Assembly: GCA_050744245.1 (NCBI GenBank) | Contig: JBOGGX010000223.1 | Coordinates: 1-19,964, forward strand | Direction of reading: 5' to 3' | Source: JBOGGX01 sp050744245 | GTDB lineage: Bacteria; Actinomycetota; Acidimicrobiia; Acidimicrobiales; JBOGGX01 | Length of the DNA stretch: 19,964 nt | Part shown: in pieces, positions 6,905 to 14,964 of the stretch | Position numbering within the stretch: position 1 is the stretch's first letter | How the letters are laid out: every line of letters begins with the position of its first letter | Made by a program: the position numbers and the translations under genes | Notes under the pieces: model-generated | The model's database searches: none | Told to the model about the DNA's origin: nothing | The model's input: only the letters and a program-made list of their open reading frames with translations

Positions 6905-7528
6905 ATGGAGAACCGGGCCAACTGGCTGGTGGTGGGGGGCTTGGCCGTCTTTCTCGTTGCGCTGGTGGTGGCCGCCTTGGTGATCGGCGGCGGCGACGAC
7001 GAGTCGACCGGGGCGACCGCCACCCGAGAGTCGACGACGACCTCGGAGAGCACCACGACCACGACCCAGCCCACGACAACGACCTCGCCGCTCAGCCCCG
7101 AGGACGAGATCCGCCAGGCCGCCGCCGAGCTGTTCGAGCTGCGGGACGAGGTGCTCCAGAACCCCGACGTGGACAGGATCTCCGAGTACGCCGAAGACCA
7201 GTCGCCCCTGTACCCCATGGATGTCGATGGGATCGGGCGCTTGGTGGCTGCCAATTCCCGTTGGGCCAGTGACCCAAGTCAGGTCCTCGGGGTGAGGCTC
7301 GAAGTCGACGATCCCCGTAGCCCAAGCCTGACCATCGTGATCGACTTCTTCGAGGCCGACGTCGTCAGCGGTGACGGTCAGGTGCTGGAGCACGTGCCGG
7401 CTGGCCGCGTGGCCTACAGCATCAGCCTCCTCGGCTCGGCCGGCAGCTGGAAGATCAACGACTTCTTCCTGCTCGACCAGATTCTGCCGTCGGCCGTCGA
7501 GGAGATCATCTCTCTGGGGGTGCCGTGA
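6905..7528 (+). CDS. Membrane-anchored protein with Thr/Ser-rich stalk, function unknown
   Basis: The 207-residue product has one membrane segment (about residues 8-27, WLVVGGLAVFLVALVVAALV) and then a low-complexity Ser/Thr stalk (about 36-62) with runs such as TTTTTQPTTTTS. An extracellular domain of about 145 residues follows. It begins with a helical part (EDEIRQAAAELFELRDEVL) and ends in alternating strands (SLTIVIDFFEADVV, GRVAYSISLLGSAGSWKINDFFLL), an NTF2-like or Mce-associated-protein-like layout suggested only by pattern. The short N-terminus MENRAN suggests an N-in, C-out signal anchor. Its stop overlaps the next start (GTGA at 7525-7528), so the two are translationally coupled. 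I do not recognise the family. Confidence 0.75.
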   Translation: MENRANWLVVGGLAVFLVALVVAALVIGGGDDESTGATATRESTTTSESTTTTTQPTTTTSPLSPEDEIRQAAAELFELRDEVLQNPDVDRISEYAEDQSPLYPMDVDGIGRLVAANSRWASDPSQVLGVRLEVDDPRSPSLTIVIDFFEADVVSGDGQVLEHVPAGRVAYSISLLGSAGSWKINDFFLLDQILPSAVEEIISLGVP

Positions 7529-8384
7529 AACGCCTCGTCGTCGTTGTCGTCTTCGGCCTTGCGCTGACGAGCTCTCGAGTTGCCGGTGCCCAGGAGCCGC
7601 CACCGCCGCCGACGTCACAAGGTCCGCCGTCATCGTCGCCGTCGCCGCCGCCAGGTGGCTTCTGCGAGATCAACACCGGTGTGTGCCCGGCGGCCGGGTC
7701 GAACCGGGTGGTGGCGGGAACGGCGGTGGAAGCGAAGCGGGTGCTGGGCGGGAGTGGCGCCGCCGCTGGGATGAGGCGCTCACCTGTGTGTCGCCGAACC
7801 TGCCCTCGCCGATCCCGGATGCGGCCCGCTATCGGGACGAGCTCATCGATCTGAGCACCGGCGTCGCCATCGAGGTCACCGAGTGGCGGTGTTGGGATCC
7901 GGCGGCCGAGCCCGGGGGTCCGCCGCCGCTTCCGCCGTTGCCGCCGTCGCCCGAGGAGGTGTTCGACCGGGCCGGCATCCCGCGGCCCGAGGTGAACATC
8001 AGCCCGTTCGTCCGCGGTCTGGTCGGGCTGGAAACGTGGCTGTGGTACGACCAGGTCACCGAGGTGACGGCGACCGTCGATCTGGCCGGTTGGCACGCCG
8101 AGGTGACCGCTCGGATCGTGAGGTACGAGTACGACCTGGGCAACGGTGACGGCACGGGCGACCCCTGGCAGCCGACCGAGGGCAACCCGTACACCTACGT
8201 CTACTCCCACGATTGCGCCTGCACCGTGACCGCGACCACGTGGTGAGACGGCACCTACACCGCCAGCCACCCGGCGATCGGTGGCGCGATCGTGCTCCCG
8301 CTGGGAGAGCGGCCGATCGTGGGCCCGCCGCTCGCCTACGACGTCATCGAGATCGAGGCCGTCGGCCGCAACCCCGGCGATTGA
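7525..8384 (+). pseudogene. Secreted Pro/Gly-rich PKD-like protein, disrupted by a frameshift and an in-frame TGA
   Basis: GTG 7525 overlaps the preceding stop and opens a good signal peptide (MKRLVVVVVFGLAL, cleavage near AGA-QE), then a Pro/Ser-rich linker and FCEINTGVCP. From here the frame becomes nonsense, while another frame continues with Gly-rich sequence, WDEALTCVSPNLPSP, a Pro-rich hinge and ETWLWYDQVTEVTATV. It ends in a PKD-like domain (RYEYDLGNGDG, YTYVYSHDCACTVTATTW). Adding one C to the CCC run at 7686-7688 joins the two frames. TGA at 8244-8246 interrupts a frame that continues DGTYTASHPAIGG for another 45 residues to TGA 8382-8384. TGG to TGA (Trp to stop) is the simplest cause. 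Repaired, the gene has exactly 287 codons including the stop. The product would be exported and perhaps partner the membrane-anchored protein upstream. It could be a true pseudogene or two sequencing errors. Confidence 0.75.
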
Positions 8385-8416
8385 CCGGCGACCGGCACAT
8401 CAGGTTCCTGCCGCGC

Positions 8417-8428
8417 CGAGGTACCTCG
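8417..8428. repeat. 12-bp perfect palindrome
   Basis: CGAGGTACCTCG lies in the 120-base gap between the disrupted secreted-protein gene and gpmA. It could contribute to transcription termination. Otherwise this gap shows only the hairpin at 8474-8509. Confidence 0.4.
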
Positions 8429-8473
8429 CACATGTACTCCAGCGCAGCAACAAAGGTGAGACCGCAGGCCGCC

Positions 8474-8509
8474 GCTGAGGGCGCTGTGTTCCAAGTTTGT
8501 GACCTCAGC
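8474..8509. terminator. Candidate bidirectional hairpin at the 3' end of gpmA
   Basis: GCTGAGG (8474-8480) and CCTCAGC (8503-8509) form a perfect 7-bp stem with a 22-base loop that includes the gpmA stop codon. The large loop and the lack of a T-tract make this a weak call. Confidence 0.3.
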
Positions 8510-9251
8510 CCGCCTGCGCGGCCACCGCCGCCGCCCCGGCGACCGCGGCCGCCGGGTCGAGGTAGCGGCCGCCGGGCACGATCGGCCGGAAGCCGTCGTC
8601 GAGCTCGTAGACCAGCGGCACCCCGGTGGGGATGTTGAGCTCGGCTATCTCGTCGTCCGGGATGTCGTCCAGATGCTTCACCAGGGCCCGCAGGCTGTTG
8701 CCGTGGGCCGACACGATCGGCAGCTTGCCCGCCACCAGGTCGGGCACGCACACGTCGTGCCACCACGGGAGCATCCGCACGAGCACGTCCTTCAGACACT
8801 CACACGCGGGCAGCACCTCGGGGGGCAGTCCCGTGTAGCGCGGGTCGTTGACCGGGTGGTAGGGGCTGTCCCGGTCGACCGGGGGCGGGGGCACGTCGTA
8901 GCTCCTGCGCCACACCTTGACCTGGTCGGTGCCGAACTGCTCGGCCGTCTCCTTCTTGTTCTTGCCGGTGAGGGCGCCGTAGTGGCGCTCGTTGAGCCGC
9001 CAGTGGCGGGTGACCGGGAGCCACTGGAGGCCGGCCTCGTCGAGGGCCAGGTCTGCGGTCCGGATGGCCCGCACCAGCACCGAGGTGTGGAGGATGTCGG
9101 GCACGATGCCGGCCTCCTTGATCAGCCGGCCGGAGGTGACCGCCTCCTCCCTGCCCCTCTCGGACAGGTCGGCGTCGTACCAGCCGGTGAACAGGTTGGC
9201 CGCGTTCCACGTGCTCTCACCGTGGCGGAGCAGCAGGAGCGTGTAGGCCAT
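8505..9251 (-). CDS. gpmA: 2,3-bisphosphoglycerate-dependent phosphoglycerate mutase
   Basis: This glycolytic and gluconeogenic enzyme interconverts 3- and 2-phosphoglycerate in the cytosol through a phosphohistidine. The 248-residue product has the RHG signature LLLLRHGEST (His10 is the phosphorylated residue) and NLFTGWYDADLSERG. It also has LVRAIRTA, LNERHYGALTG (acid Glu88) and SAHGNSLRAL (His183). The length matches bacterial dPGM of about 250 residues. The C-terminus ends in an Ala-rich tail (AAAVAGAAAVAAQAG). ATG 9251 is chosen because family members begin a few residues before the LLRHGES strand; the extra 15 codons upstream would run into the dnaK promoter. The gene is divergent from dnaK with 121 bases between start codons. 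Confidence 0.97.
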   Translation of the reverse strand: MAYTLLLLRHGESTWNAANLFTGWYDADLSERGREEAVTSGRLIKEAGIVPDILHTSVLVRAIRTADLALDEAGLQWLPVTRHWRLNERHYGALTGKNKKETAEQFGTDQVKVWRRSYDVPPPPVDRDSPYHPVNDPRYTGLPPEVLPACECLKDVLVRMLPWWHDVCVPDLVAGKLPIVSAHGNSLRALVKHLDDIPDDEIAELNIPTGVPLVYELDDGFRPIVPGGRYLDPAAAVAGAAAVAAQAG

Positions 9252-9257
9252 GCGGAC

Positions 9258-9263
9258 AACGTA
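9258..9263 (-). promoter_or_regulatory. Leaderless-type -10 (TACGTT) of gpmA
   Basis: The minus strand reads TACGTT six bases before ATG 9251. It lies back to back with the dnaK promoter. Confidence 0.4.
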
Positions 9264-9276
9264 CCTGCGGCGTCGA

Positions 9277-9297
9277 GTTGTAAACGACGCGCTCAAC
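9277..9297 (+). promoter_or_regulatory. Degenerate HAIR-like HspR operator in the dnaK promoter
   Basis: The HspR operator consensus known from Streptomyces and mycobacteria is CTTGAGT-N7-ACTCAAG. Here the right half GCTCAAC keeps CTCAA (5 of 7) and the left half GTTGTAA keeps TTG (3 of 7), with the correct seven-base spacing. A separate symmetrical pair AGTTG/CAACT (9276-9280 and 9294-9298) overlaps it. The site falls between the -35 and -10, where a repressor would block polymerase. The match is weak, and the call rests on position plus the hspR gene at the operon end. Confidence 0.35.
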
Positions 9298-9306
9298 TTT
9301 TATCCT
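9278..9306 (+). promoter_or_regulatory. Sigma-70-type promoter of the dnaK operon
   Basis: TTGTAA (9278-9283) and TATCCT (9301-9306) are separated by 17 bases, the best -35/-10 pair in the window (four of six matches each to TTGACA and TATAAT). The start would be near 9313, giving a 5' leader of about 60 bases before ATG 9373. Confidence 0.55.
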
Positions 9307-9358
9307 CCGAACAACCGCGGAACGCACCGCATCTCCCCCGATCCTCAGCAACGTCAGC

Positions 9359-9364
9359 AGGAGG
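9359..9364 (+). promoter_or_regulatory. Shine-Dalgarno AGGAGG of dnaK
   Basis: AGGAGG ends eight bases before ATG 9373. It is one of only two strong ribosome-binding sites in the window and fixes the dnaK start. Confidence 0.85.
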
Positions 9365-9372
9365 CACCACCC

Positions 9373-11219
<1,847 letters not shown>

Positions 11220-11223
<4 letters not shown>

Positions 11224-11846
11224 GCTCGCCCCCCACCGGAGCCGAGGGCTCCGGCGGAGACCCCGTTGTGCAGGGGGTCCCTGAGCCGGACGATGATCTC
11301 AGCGGAGGAGCGGTACCGCCGTCGACCGACGACGCGCACGCCGAGCACGACCCAGGGCTCTCGGCGGACGAGGGCAGCGAGTCTGACGAGGCCCTGGCGC
11401 AGGCCGCGGCCGCGGTCGAGGCCGACATCGCCGCGGTCATCAGCGAGCGCGACGACTACCTCGACAACCTGCGCCGGGTGCAGGCCGACTTCGAGAACTT
11501 CAAGAAGCAGACGATCCGGCGCAACACCGACCTGGTCGAGCGGGCGGCCGAGGGCCTGGCCGCCAAGCTGCTGCCCGTCCTCGACGCCTGCGACGCGGCG
11601 CTGGCCCACGGGGCGACCGACGTCAAGCCCATCCATGACGCGCTGCTCGACGTCCTGGCCAAGGAGGGGCTGCAGCCGTTGCGGCCCGAGGGCGAGCCCT
11701 TCGACCCCAACCACCACGAGGCCGTCGTCCACGAGCCGGTCGGCGACGACGACGAGCCTGGGCCGGTGGTCACTGACGTGCTGCGCGCCGGCTACCTCTG
11801 GAAGGGTCGCGTCCTGCGCCCGGCCATGGTCAAGGTCCGGGGCTGA
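11220..11846 (+). CDS. grpE: GrpE nucleotide-exchange factor
   Basis: GrpE releases ADP from DnaK and acts as a dimer. The 208-residue product has an acidic, disordered N-terminal region of about 70 residues and a helix that matches the GrpE dimerisation stalk (ERDDYLDNLRRVQADFENF, then KKQTIRRN). The beta-domain motifs FDPNHHEAV, VTDVLRAGYLWKGRVLRPAMVKV follow. GTG 11220 overlaps the dnaK stop codon in the GTGA arrangement, so translation is coupled and no separate promoter is needed. The N-terminal extension is longer than in E. coli GrpE but typical of actinobacteria. A later in-frame start within the acidic segment cannot be excluded. Confidence 0.96.
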
Positions 11847-11864
11847 GCCGACCCGGGCGGTCTG

Positions 11865-13010
11865 ATGGCACCGCAGCGGGAGTGGTTCGAGAAGGACTAC
11901 TACAAGGTGCTGGGCGTCGCCGACTCGGCGCCCCAGAAGGACATCACGCGGGCCTACCGCAAGCTCGCCCGCCAGTTCCACCCCGACGCCAACCCGGGCG
12001 ACAACGCGGCCGAGGAGCGGTTCAAGGAGATCTCGGCCGCCTACGAGGTGGTCGGCGACGAGGCCAAGCGCAAGGAGTACGACGAGGTCCGCCGGCTCGG
12101 GCCCATGGGCGGGATGTTCGGGGGCGGGGCCGGGGGGACCCGGCCGGGCGGCTTCTCCTTCACCACCGAGGGCGGGGCCGATCTGGGCGACCTGTTCTCG
12201 ACGATCTTCTCCCGTGGCCGCGGCCGCGGCCGGACGACGACCGCCAGCCGGGGCATGGGTCCCCAGCGGGGCGCCGACCTCGAGGCCGAGCTCCAGCTGT
12301 CGTTCGAGGGGGCGGCCAAGGGTGTCACGACGACGGTCAACATCGAGAGCGACGCCGTCTGCTCGACGTGCCACGGCAGCGGCGCCCGCCCGGGCACGTT
12401 GCCCAGGGCGTGCGACAACTGCGGCGGGCGCGGCGTCCTCGACGAGGACCAGGGGCTGTTCTCGTTCAGCACGCCGTGCCCGGCGTGCGGCGGCACGGGC
12501 ACGCGCATCGACGACCCGTGCCCGACCTGCCGAGGCAGCGGCGTCGAGCACCGACCCCGCCAGGTCAAGGTGCGGATCCCGGCCGGCGTGGAGGACGGCC
12601 AGCGCATCCGGTTGAAGGGGCGGGGATCGCCCGGCCGCAACGGCGGGCCCAACGGCGACCTCTACGTCACCGTCCACGTCGCCGGCCACCCGACGTTCGG
12701 ACGCCGAGGCCGCGACCTCACCCTGACCGTCCCCATCACGTTCCCCGAGGCGACGCTGGGCGCCGACATCTCGGTGCCGACCCTCGACGGCCCGCCGGTC
12801 ACCCTGCGCATCCCGCCCGGCACCCGCTCCGGTCAGACCTTCAGGGTCAGGGGGCGGGGCATCGACACGGGCAAGGGCCAGGGCGACCAGATGGTCACGG
12901 TCGAGGTGGCCGTCCCGCAGAAGCTGTCGGCGGCCGAACGCAAGGCGGTCGAGGCCTTGGGCGCGGCCACGTCCGGGTCGCCCAGGGCCCATCTGGGCGT
13001 GGGTGAGTGA
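11865..13010 (+). CDS. dnaJ: Hsp40 co-chaperone DnaJ (type I, zinc-binding)
   Basis: DnaJ delivers substrates to DnaK and stimulates its ATPase. The 381-residue product has an N-terminal J-domain (KDYYKVLGVADSAPQKD, with HPD at residues 39-41) and a Gly/Phe-rich segment (GGMFGGGAGG, about 83-100). It has all four CxxCxGxG zinc motifs, beginning near Cys166, Cys183, Cys205 and Cys219, followed by two beta-barrel substrate domains (RIPAGVEDGQRIRLKGRG, VPTLDGPPVTLRIPPGTRSG). It begins 18 bases after grpE, in the same operon. Its last codons overlap the start of hspR. The residues just before the J-domain (MAPQREWFE) are typical of the DnaJ1 encoded with dnaK in actinobacteria. Confidence 0.98.
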   Translation: MAPQREWFEKDYYKVLGVADSAPQKDITRAYRKLARQFHPDANPGDNAAEERFKEISAAYEVVGDEAKRKEYDEVRRLGPMGGMFGGGAGGTRPGGFSFTTEGGADLGDLFSTIFSRGRGRGRTTTASRGMGPQRGADLEAELQLSFEGAAKGVTTTVNIESDAVCSTCHGSGARPGTLPRACDNCGGRGVLDEDQGLFSFSTPCPACGGTGTRIDDPCPTCRGSGVEHRPRQVKVRIPAGVEDGQRIRLKGRGSPGRNGGPNGDLYVTVHVAGHPTFGRRGRDLTLTVPITFPEATLGADISVPTLDGPPVTLRIPPGTRSGQTFRVRGRGIDTGKGQGDQMVTVEVAVPQKLSAAERKAVEALGAATSGSPRAHLGVGE

Positions 13011-13402
13011 CGATGGCGCGTAACCAACCGACGGCCGTGTACGTGATCTCGGTGGCGGCAGAACTGGCGGGCGTCCACCCCCAGACCCTGCGGATCTACG
13101 AGCGCAAGGGGCTCCTCGAACCGGCCCGCACCGGCGGCGGGAGCCGGCGCTACAGCGACGCCGACATCGCCCAGCTCCGCCGGATCCAGCAGCTCACTCG
13201 CGAGGGTCTCAACCTGGCCGGGGTCAAGCGGGTGCTCGAGCTCGAGGGCGAGCTGGCCCGGCTCAAGGACCAACTCACCGAGGTCAAGCGGGCCGCCGAC
13301 GAGAAGCTGGCCGGCGTGCGCAAGGAGTACAGACCCGAGCTCGTCCCGCTGCGCCAGTCGATCGTCCTCTGGGAAGGCAAGCGTCGCCGCCCGAGGCCGT
13401 AA
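13007..13402 (+). CDS. hspR: MerR-family heat-shock repressor HspR
   Basis: HspR represses the dnaK operon by binding HAIR sites, with DnaK as co-repressor in Streptomyces. The 131-residue product has the MerR-type helix-turn-helix (YVISVAAELAGVHPQTLRIYERKGLLEP, with ARTGGGSRRYSDADIAQL), GLNLAGVKRVLEL, and a coiled-coil region (about 80-110: LEGELARLKDQLTEVKRAADEKL). The segment HPQTLRIYERKGLL with SRRYS is diagnostic for HspR. GTG 13007 overlaps the dnaJ stop (GTGA). ATG 13013, two codons later, is an equally possible start. As last gene of the operon it is subject to its own control. The matching operator at 9277-9297 is degenerate. Confidence 0.95.
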   Translation: MTMARNQPTAVYVISVAAELAGVHPQTLRIYERKGLLEPARTGGGSRRYSDADIAQLRRIQQLTREGLNLAGVKRVLELEGELARLKDQLTEVKRAADEKLAGVRKEYRPELVPLRQSIVLWEGKRRRPRP

Positions 13403-13403
13403 A

Positions 13404-13417
13404 CCGCCTTCGAGCGG
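13404..13417. terminator. Short GC hairpin after hspR
   Basis: CCGC-CTTCGA-GCGG lies in the 22-base gap between the convergent hspR and dehalogenase stops. The 4-bp stem is short and lacks a T-tract, so this is only a candidate. Confidence 0.25.
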
Positions 13418-13424
13418 GTGGGGG

Positions 13425-14345
13425 TCAGGAGGTGCGGCGGATTAGGTCGACGATCACGTCGGCCAGCTCGACGCCGTTGTCCTCCTGGATGAAGTGGCCG
13501 GCGCCCTCGATCGTGGTGTGGGGCTGGCCGGCGGCGCCGGGCACGACCGATTGGAACACCCTGTCGCCGCCCCGGGTGATCGGGTCCTGATCGCCGAACG
13601 CCGTGAGGAACGGACGCTCGTAGCGGGCCAACACTTCCCATGCCCGCCGGTTGGGCTCAGCCTCGGGATCGTCCGGCGTGGCCGGCACCAGGGCAGGGAA
13701 CTGGCGGGCGCCCTCCTTGTAGGACTCGTCGGGAAACGGCGAGTCGTAGGCCGCGATCACCAGGGGCGTCAACTCGGTGACACAGCCCCGGTTCACGATC
13801 CAGCCGGCGTCGAAGCGCTCGACCCGCTGGCTGTAGTCGCGCCAGCGGAGGAACGCGTCGCCCGGCGACTGGTCGCCGGTGGGTAGGAACGTGTTCGACA
13901 CGACGACCCGGGCGAACCGCTCGGGCTCGTCGGCGACGAGCCGCAGCCCGATGAGCCCGCCCCAGTCCTGTCCGAACAGCGTGATGTCGGCCAGTCCGAT
14001 GGCCGCGACCGCGGCCTGGAGCCAGGCCACGTGCCGGGCGTAGGTGTACTCGGTCCGCTGTGCCGGCTTGTCGGAACGCCCGAAACCGGGCATGTCGATA
14101 GCCACCACGCGGGAGCCGGCGTCGGCCAGGACCGGGATCATGTGCCGGTAGAGGTACGACCACGACGGCTCGCCGTGGAGGAGCAGCACCGGCGGTGCCT
14201 CGGGGTCGCCCTCGTCGACGTAATGCGCCCGGAGCCGCTGACCGGCCGGGTCGTTCGGATCGGCGGGCACGTCGACGTACCGCGGGGCAAAGGTCCAGCC
14301 GGGGAGGTCGGCGAACCGGTCGTCTGGTGTACGCAGCAGCTGCAC
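13425..14345 (-). CDS. Haloalkane dehalogenase, DhmA/DhlA (HLD-I) type
   Basis: The family cleaves carbon-halogen bonds of haloalkanes to give alcohol and halide. The 306-residue alpha/beta hydrolase opens with VQLLRTPDDRF and has VLLLHGEPSWSYLYRHMIP (oxyanion) and MPGFGRSDKP. LFGQDWGGLIG supplies the nucleophile Asp127 and the halide-binding Trp128; AFGDQDPITRG supplies the acid Asp254; GAGHFIQEDNG supplies the base His284. Asp rather than Ser at the nucleophile, followed by Trp, separates it from esterases. The overall motif set follows mycobacterial DhmA, as recalled. GTG 14345 is chosen because homologues begin with a similar (M)xVLRTPD segment; the upstream extension overlaps the SEC-C gene. 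It follows that gene by seven bases, so they are co-transcribed. The natural substrate is unknown. Confidence 0.93.
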   Translation of the reverse strand: MQLLRTPDDRFADLPGWTFAPRYVDVPADPNDPAGQRLRAHYVDEGDPEAPPVLLLHGEPSWSYLYRHMIPVLADAGSRVVAIDMPGFGRSDKPAQRTEYTYARHVAWLQAAVAAIGLADITLFGQDWGGLIGLRLVADEPERFARVVVSNTFLPTGDQSPGDAFLRWRDYSQRVERFDAGWIVNRGCVTELTPLVIAAYDSPFPDESYKEGARQFPALVPATPDDPEAEPNRRAWEVLARYERPFLTAFGDQDPITRGGDRVFQSVVPGAAGQPHTTIEGAGHFIQEDNGVELADVIVDLIRRTS

Positions 14346-14352
14346 GGGACGA

Positions 14353-14895
14353 TCAGCGGGCGGCGACGAGGAGCCCCGACCTGGTGTCGACCGCCCCGGC
14401 GTCGATCGCCACCGCCTGGATGACGCTCGACGTGAGCAGTGCGCTCCGCTTGTGGTTGAGGTCGACGAGGGCGACGGCGGCGACGCACCCGTCGATCCGG
14501 TCGTCGTCACGAAGGCGGGTCACGGCGCGGGCCAACCCGGCGCGGGCGGTCCAGGTGTCGCACCGGGCGACCGCGGCGGGTAGGGCCGCGTCGACGGCGT
14601 CGGCGTCGTCGTCGAACAACGCGTCGCCAAGTCGCTGGATCTCCGGTGTGGTCAGGCGGGGCAGGCGCACCACCAACGATCCGTCGAGGCCGGGGAGGTC
14701 GAGCACGTCCTCAAACAGCTCGTGCAGCTCGTCCTTGTCGTGCCGGAGCATCTTGCGAGCCGCGGCGCGGGCCTCGCCCGCGACGAAGGCCCGGGCCAGC
14801 TGCTCCTCCGACGGCCCCTTGCGCTCACCGCAGCAGCGCTTGACCTTGCTGCCGCTCCCACACGGGCAGCGGGCGTTGCGTCCCACACGGGCCAT
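14353..14895 (-). CDS. SEC-C zinc-motif protein of unknown function
   Basis: Near its N-terminus this 180-residue protein has RNARCPCGSGSKVKRCCG, the SEC-C zinc motif also found at the SecA C-terminus, with Cys10, 12, 21 and 22 as ligands. The rest is mainly helical and acidic (ELHELFEDVLDLPGLDGSL, LGDALFDDDADAVDAALP) and ends in AIDAGAVDTRSGLLVAAR. No enzymatic domain is recognised. SEC-C proteins of this kind often bind protein or ribosomal partners, but that is family-level knowledge only. The start at ATG 14895 is fixed by a strong Shine-Dalgarno seven bases upstream. It is the first gene of a two-gene unit with the dehalogenase. Confidence 0.8.
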   Translation of the reverse strand: MARVGRNARCPCGSGSKVKRCCGERKGPSEEQLARAFVAGEARAAARKMLRHDKDELHELFEDVLDLPGLDGSLVVRLPRLTTPEIQRLGDALFDDDADAVDAALPAAVARCDTWTARAGLARAVTRLRDDDRIDGCVAAVALVDLNHKRSALLTSSVIQAVAIDAGAVDTRSGLLVAAR

Positions 14896-14902
14896 GCCGG
14901 CA

Positions 14903-14909
14903 CCTCCTC
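14903..14909 (-). promoter_or_regulatory. Shine-Dalgarno GAGGAGG of the SEC-C gene
   Basis: The minus strand reads GAGGAGG, then seven bases, then ATG 14895. It is one of only two strong ribosome-binding sites in the window. Confidence 0.8.
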
Positions 14910-14922
14910 ACCGTCTCGTCCG

Positions 14923-14928
14923 ACGCTA
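14923..14928 (-). promoter_or_regulatory. Possible -10 (TAGCGT) of the SEC-C/dehalogenase unit
   Basis: The minus strand reads TAGCGT 27 bases before ATG 14895. Transcription would start near 14916, leaving a leader of about 20 bases that contains the Shine-Dalgarno. The upstream gap to the disrupted hydrolase holds nothing else. Confidence 0.4.
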
Positions 14929-14964
14929 GGGGGCGGCCGGGCGTCGATGGTGGATGCTCGGTCG

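Noticed and set aside
7680..7700. Programmed frameshift in the secreted-protein gene
   Set aside because: The site is a plain GC-rich run without a slippery heptamer and stimulatory structure, and a second lesion occurs downstream.
8244..8246. TGA within the secreted-protein gene read as selenocysteine or as a reassigned codon
   Set aside because: No SECIS-like hairpin was apparent immediately downstream, the protein type is not a selenoprotein, and TGA ends most genes in this window, so it is a normal stop. A Trp codon mutation or error is simpler.
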